Below are positions 5,755 to 8,866 of a stretch of 8,866 nucleotides of DNA, in pieces (the stretch's first letter is position 1; every line of letters starts with the position of its first letter). The notes under the pieces were generated by a model. The model did no database searches. It was given only the letters and a program-made list of their open reading frames with translations, and had not been told where the DNA came from. A program made the translations under genes and the position numbers. The stretch spans positions 1 to 8,866 of the forward strand of contig JANWID010000210.1 in assembly GCA_025450095.1 (NCBI GenBank), read 5' to 3'. Source of the DNA: Bacteroidia bacterium (GTDB taxonomy: Bacteria; Bacteroidota; Bacteroidia; AKYH767-A; OLB10).

Positions 5755-7893
5755 ATGCGACATTTCCGGATATTTTTTTATTTTTTCATTTTGTGTTCAA
5801 CTGCGTTCGCACAGTCGCATGGTCAAAAAATAAATCGTGATTTTTTAGATCTTCTTAATAGCACAGCAACACTTGACTCAATAGTTGATTTTTTTGTAAT
5901 CGGAGATCCATCTGTAGCAAAACAGATTGTAACAGATAATAATGGATTATTTAAGTATTCGATTGGCAACATATCTTCTGTGAGATTAGCCTTAAATCAT
6001 TTATCGCAGTTTGAAAATAATAAATCTATAAGCGAGCTCTTTTTTTCTGACATGAAAAATTTAAAGTATTGTAATGACAGCGCAGCTGTAAAATGCAACA
6101 TTGATAAAGTTCATGCCGGTATATCTCCTCTTACTCAACCATACACCGGAAAAAATGTCATCATCGGTTTTGTTGAACTAATCGACTACAGGCATCCTGA
6201 TTTTTTAGATTCTTTGGGCAGAACGAGGATTCTTTACTACTGGTCAGGGAGCGATCACACCGGCACTCCTCCTTCTTCGCTTGGGTATGGCTCTGAATAC
6301 AATTCAACCCAGATTGATAGTGGTCTTGCTGATTCAACGATTGTAGATAGTTTCGGTCATGGAACTGCATGTGCCGGAATTGCATGTGGTAATGGAAGGG
6401 CAAATGGCTTGAATCGCGGGATGGCACCTGATGCCAATATTATTATTGCCGGTACTGGAAATATGGCAGATGGAATAAAGTATATATTCGATAAAGCAAC
6501 TGATCTGGGACAACCGTGTGTAATCAGTATTTCGATGGGTGGGAACTTTGAGCCAATGCAGAATAAAAATCCAATAAATATTATTATGGATTCACTTATA
6601 ACTGCAAAGCCCGGGAGAGCTATTGCTGTTGCTACCGGTAACTCGGGAAATATAAATATGCATTATTCATATCGCGGAACTTCAGATACAATGATCAGCT
6701 TCTTCAGAGAAAATTCCTCTTATGGGTGTTATGGTTGTGGCAAAAATGTTTCTCTTGCCGGTCAGATTTCAGACTTGCAAAATATCTATTTTTCTCTCTC
6801 TGCATATAAGGATTCAATGTTAAATCCCTCACCCGCATTTACAACACCATATTATAATTTTTCACAGGCTTTATCAGGCGACCTTCGGATCATGTGCGCA
6901 GACACACTGCATCATCGTAACATTGTTGGACTCGTTGCTGATTCAATTGGCACTTATGGTGTAATGACTTTATACGAAGTTGGAAGACCCGATTGTGACT
7001 CTACCAGTACCTACTATTGGAAAATTTCGGTAACAGGAAATGGAAATGCGGAAATAAATCGTGCGCATTCAGAAACTATTGACGCCATTCCATCGCCGGT
7101 ATTATTTCCTGAATTTCAAAATTACATGTTCAATGATAATTTGTTTCAGACCAGTTGTTACAGTATCTCAGATAAAGTAATTTCTGTCGGTTACGCCCAA
7201 AACCGAAATTGGCATATTGATTACAATGGAAATGTTTATGTTGATTCAAATCTTATCAGTGGTAATTTAATGGGTACTTCATCACATGGACCTACAAATT
7301 GGGGTGTAATAAAACCTGACATAATAGGAGTGGCCAATTACATTATGACAGCTTATCCATTATTAAGGAGGCCCTATATGATTGCCAACGAACCTTACCG
7401 TATCGATTCAGGTGGATGGCACAATTTACAAGGAGGTTCTTCGATGGCAGCACCACTGGTAGCAGGAGGAATTGCATTGTTCTTCGAAAAATATCCAAAC
7501 GCAACATGGCTTGACGTTAAGAATGCAATCATCAGTTGCCCCATCCAGGATAGTTTCACCGGAACTCAACTTCCAAATAATTATTGGGGATACGGAAAAT
7601 TTAATGCTTTAGGAATGCTGACCAATTGCGTACCACCTTACGTTGAAGAACAAAATACTTTTCAAATAGAAGTTTATCCAAATCCATCTGCCAACTTTGT
7701 AAATTTTCGCTGGCCTTCTTATATGCACCAGGTTCAAATAATAATTTATTCAGCAGAAGGGAAACTTATCAGCGAAAATAATATATTAGACAAACAACAA
7801 TTGTCGATAGAAAATTTACCGTCTGGAATTTACGTGTATAAGTTCATTTCAGTAAACAATTTTTCCTGTGGAAAGCTAATTGTATTAAACTAG
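5755..7893 (+). CDS. Secreted S8 subtilisin-like peptidase with T9SS C-terminal domain; catalytic Asp not conserved
   Basis: The 712-residue protein has a signal peptide (residues 1-20, ending TAFAQ), a prodomain-like region (about 21-115), an S8 catalytic domain (about 130-620) and a C-terminal type A T9SS sorting domain (about 636-712, with VYPNPSANFVNF and LPSGIYVYKF). It should therefore cross the outer membrane through T9SS and be released or attached to the surface. The His motif is GHGTACAG (H202), the oxyanion Asn is N296 (ATGNSG) and the Ser motif is GSSMAAP (S563). RTRILYYW, GYGSEY and a long stretch between N296 and S563 match the CspA-like layout, which usually has an inserted beta-sandwich. 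Where the catalytic Asp is expected the sequence reads GFVELIDYRHPDF, with Val140 or Glu141 at that place. It could be a weakened protease or a pseudoprotease. Thirteen cysteines suggest disulfides. No clear promoter is visible in the 111 bases upstream. Confidence 0.9.
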   Translation: MRHFRIFFYFFILCSTAFAQSHGQKINRDFLDLLNSTATLDSIVDFFVIGDPSVAKQIVTDNNGLFKYSIGNISSVRLALNHLSQFENNKSISELFFSDMKNLKYCNDSAAVKCNIDKVHAGISPLTQPYTGKNVIIGFVELIDYRHPDFLDSLGRTRILYYWSGSDHTGTPPSSLGYGSEYNSTQIDSGLADSTIVDSFGHGTACAGIACGNGRANGLNRGMAPDANIIIAGTGNMADGIKYIFDKATDLGQPCVISISMGGNFEPMQNKNPINIIMDSLITAKPGRAIAVATGNSGNINMHYSYRGTSDTMISFFRENSSYGCYGCGKNVSLAGQISDLQNIYFSLSAYKDSMLNPSPAFTTPYYNFSQALSGDLRIMCADTLHHRNIVGLVADSIGTYGVMTLYEVGRPDCDSTSTYYWKISVTGNGNAEINRAHSETIDAIPSPVLFPEFQNYMFNDNLFQTSCYSISDKVISVGYAQNRNWHIDYNGNVYVDSNLISGNLMGTSSHGPTNWGVIKPDIIGVANYIMTAYPLLRRPYMIANEPYRIDSGGWHNLQGGSSMAAPLVAGGIALFFEKYPNATWLDVKNAIISCPIQDSFTGTQLPNNYWGYGKFNALGMLTNCVPPYVEEQNTFQIEVYPNPSANFVNFRWPSYMHQVQIIIYSAEGKLISENNILDKQQLSIENLPSGIYVYKFISVNNFSCGKLIVLN

Positions 7894-7924
7894 AATTTCT
7901 GCAAAAATCATAATACGTGGCTGC

Positions 7925-8082
7925 AAACGGATTTGATATTGAAGGACAAATCGGGATCGGCGCTAAATTATTATCCCTCGGCGCCGACGTCAAATATGAT
8001 AAGGGCTTATCAGTGTCTTCGATAGCGCCAATGGCGAAAATATGATGGAACATCTGCAGCCATGTCCTTGCCTCTAATTTTA
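7925..8082 (+). pseudogene. 3' remnant of a duplicated beta-barrel gene
   Basis: The stretch aligns with the 3' end of the intact beta-barrel gene (from about 5480 to its stop), in the same orientation. By eye I count roughly 84% identity over about 135 aligned bases. It encodes NGFDIEGQIGIGAK and LGADVKYDKG, matching NGFDVGGQIGLGAK and LGAEVKYNKG of the intact protein. A one-base deletion after the KG codons shifts the frame, and a three-base deletion follows; in the shifted frame ISVFDSANGENMMEHLQ continues the homology and ends at TAA 8075-8077. The 5' three quarters of the gene are absent, and homology begins only 32 bases after the subtilase stop. It is non-functional as a protein gene. 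Confidence 0.85.
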
Positions 8083-8105
8083 ATCAGAAAATAAATTTTG
8101 AAAGC

Positions 8106-8138
8106 GTGCGGGTGAATTCCTTTTTAACCTGCACTTTT
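8106..8138 (+). terminator. Probable intrinsic terminator
   Basis: GTGCGGGT (8106-8113) can pair with ACCTGCAC (8127-8134), with one G-U pair and a 13-base loop, and is followed at once by TTTT and an A+T-rich stretch. It would end transcripts coming from the subtilase through the gene remnant. The loop is somewhat long, so confidence is moderate. Confidence 0.5.
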
Positions 8139-8142
8139 AATT

Positions 8143-8161
8143 TATTGTATTGTATTGTATT
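8143..8161. repeat. TATTG microsatellite
   Basis: The five-base unit TATTG occurs nearly four times in a row. It lies about 100 bases before the next start codon, outside any gene. Five-base repeats can change length by slippage, but this one is short and too far from a visible promoter to call phase-variable. Confidence 0.6.
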
Positions 8162-8258
8162 TCAGAAGTCACAACAGAATTCATTTTTCCCTCAGAAAAA
8201 ATAAAACCTCTGGCACATATTTTTTCAGGTTTTGAGATTCTCTCTAAATTAAAAAACC

Positions 8259-8866
8259 ATGAAAAGAACATTACTATTTTGCCTGGCATTTATTGCCATT
8301 ATTGCTTTTACGAAAGCCCAAACTGCTACCGTTGCGACGGGACTTTCAGCGCCTATTGGTATCACCATGTATAACGGACATTTATTTGTCGCCGAAGTCG
8401 GTACCGGGAATAATGATGGAAAGATTTCAATGATCGATTCAATGGGAATGCCTCATACTGTGGTACACGGATTACCCTCCGAAATGGATACTTCCACACT
8501 TGAGGTGCTTGGACCATGGAGACCCTATGTGTGGAATGATATACTCTGGGTTATTGTTGGCCGGGGTTCCGATTCTTTAGCTGGCTCAATCATGCAATTC
8601 GATTTGACTTCAGTTAATCTAGGTACTGATTCCATTACCATTTCCGATACGGTTAATACTATCATGATTCAGCCTTGGGTTCTTTCACAAGGTTTTGAGG
8701 AATCCAATGTTTACAGCGCCGTATGGGATTCAAGCGGAAATATCTATGCAGCTGACGCAGGAGCAAATGCCATTCTAAAGATTGACAGCGCCGAAAATAT
8801 TTCAATCCTTGACACCTTCCCTGCCATCACAAATATTTTTACTCCATTCCCGCCGACAATTGATTA
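8259..8866 (+). CDS. Secreted ScyD/ScyE-like beta-propeller protein (3' end outside window)
   Basis: The frame is open from the ATG at 8259 to the right edge: 202 codons, C-terminus missing. Residues 1-20 are a signal peptide (MKRTLLFCLAF, hydrophobic, ending TKAQ). The mature part begins with ATVATGLSAPIGITMYNG, then LFVAEVGTG, KISMID, HTVVHGLPSEM and later IYAADAGANAILKID. This order resembles the ScyD/ScyE family, secreted NHL-like beta-propeller proteins first named from the cyanobacterial scytonemin gene cluster but widespread elsewhere; most relatives have no known activity. No scytonemin genes are visible here, so the name denotes a fold, not a pathway. A T9SS sorting domain may follow beyond the edge. 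The start is fixed by the signal peptide; no Shine-Dalgarno sequence is present. The upstream hairpin suggests separate transcription. Confidence 0.8.
   Translation, partial: MKRTLLFCLAFIAIIAFTKAQTATVATGLSAPIGITMYNGHLFVAEVGTGNNDGKISMIDSMGMPHTVVHGLPSEMDTSTLEVLGPWRPYVWNDILWVIVGRGSDSLAGSIMQFDLTSVNLGTDSITISDTVNTIMIQPWVLSQGFEESNVYSAVWDSSGNIYAADAGANAILKIDSAENISILDTFPAITNIFTPFPPTID

Larger units (their letters stand above)
7894..8258. other. Intergenic region with gene remnant, hairpin and microsatellite
   Basis: These 365 bases contain no intact gene. After 31 unassigned bases comes a decayed 3' fragment of a beta-barrel gene (7925-8082), then a terminator-like hairpin (8106-8138) and a short TATTG repeat (8143-8161). 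The last 100 bases before the ATG at 8259 are A+T-rich. A TTTG at 8231-8234 and TAAATTAA at 8245-8252 are too close together to be called a promoter. Open frames of 69 and 74 codons overlapping this region show no protein character. Confidence 0.7.

Noticed and set aside
7844..8053. 69-codon minus-strand open frame
   Set aside because: It is the antisense of the subtilase end and of the barrel-gene remnant, and mirrors the antisense frame at 5394-5588 for that reason.
8150..8374. 74-codon plus-strand open frame
   Set aside because: It overlaps the ScyD/ScyE-like gene in another frame; the frame starting at 8259 has a signal peptide and family motifs.

Overview
The window looks like a chromosomal segment from a member of the Bacteroidota, probably a gliding or environmental lineage near Chitinophagales, Sphingobacteriales or Flavobacteriales. 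The evidence is a subtilase ending in a type IX secretion (T9SS) sorting domain, Bacteroidota-type Ig-like domains, a DUF4907-like protein, starts without Shine-Dalgarno sequences, and one promoter matching the Bacteroidota TTTG / TAnnTTTG pattern. Lineage and function are inferred from protein motifs only, because no database search was possible.

Left half, minus strand (4562 down to 1): an apparent three-gene operon, read right to left. It begins with a small secreted DUF4907-like protein. Next is an apolipoprotein N-acyltransferase (Lnt) with all its catalytic positions but a diverged active-site loop. Last is a very large secreted kelch protein that runs off the left edge. The kelch protein has two Ig-like domains, a block of six kelch repeats, a third Ig-like domain, and a second block of which five repeats and most of a sixth are visible. 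It looks like a cell-surface or exported double six-bladed propeller.

Middle (4563-5010): a 448-base divergent intergenic region. It carries a good promoter for the rightward gene, a 14-base perfect palindrome and an unexplained G+C-rich patch.

Right half, plus strand: a small outer-membrane beta-barrel protein closed by a strong hairpin; a secreted S8 (subtilisin-like, CspA-like layout) peptidase with a T9SS C-terminal domain; a decayed fragment of a second copy of the beta-barrel gene; and the 5' part of a secreted ScyD/ScyE-like beta-propeller protein that runs off the right edge.

The common theme is the cell envelope and secretion: every intact gene encodes a predicted exported or membrane protein. 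The three observations most worth following are these. The subtilase lacks an Asp at the usual catalytic position. The subtilase is flanked by an intact beta-barrel gene and the 3' remnant of its duplicate, which suggests insertion or replacement in a tandem pair. The kelch protein has an unusually regular 6 + 6 design. I see no RNA gene, CRISPR array or intact mobile element.
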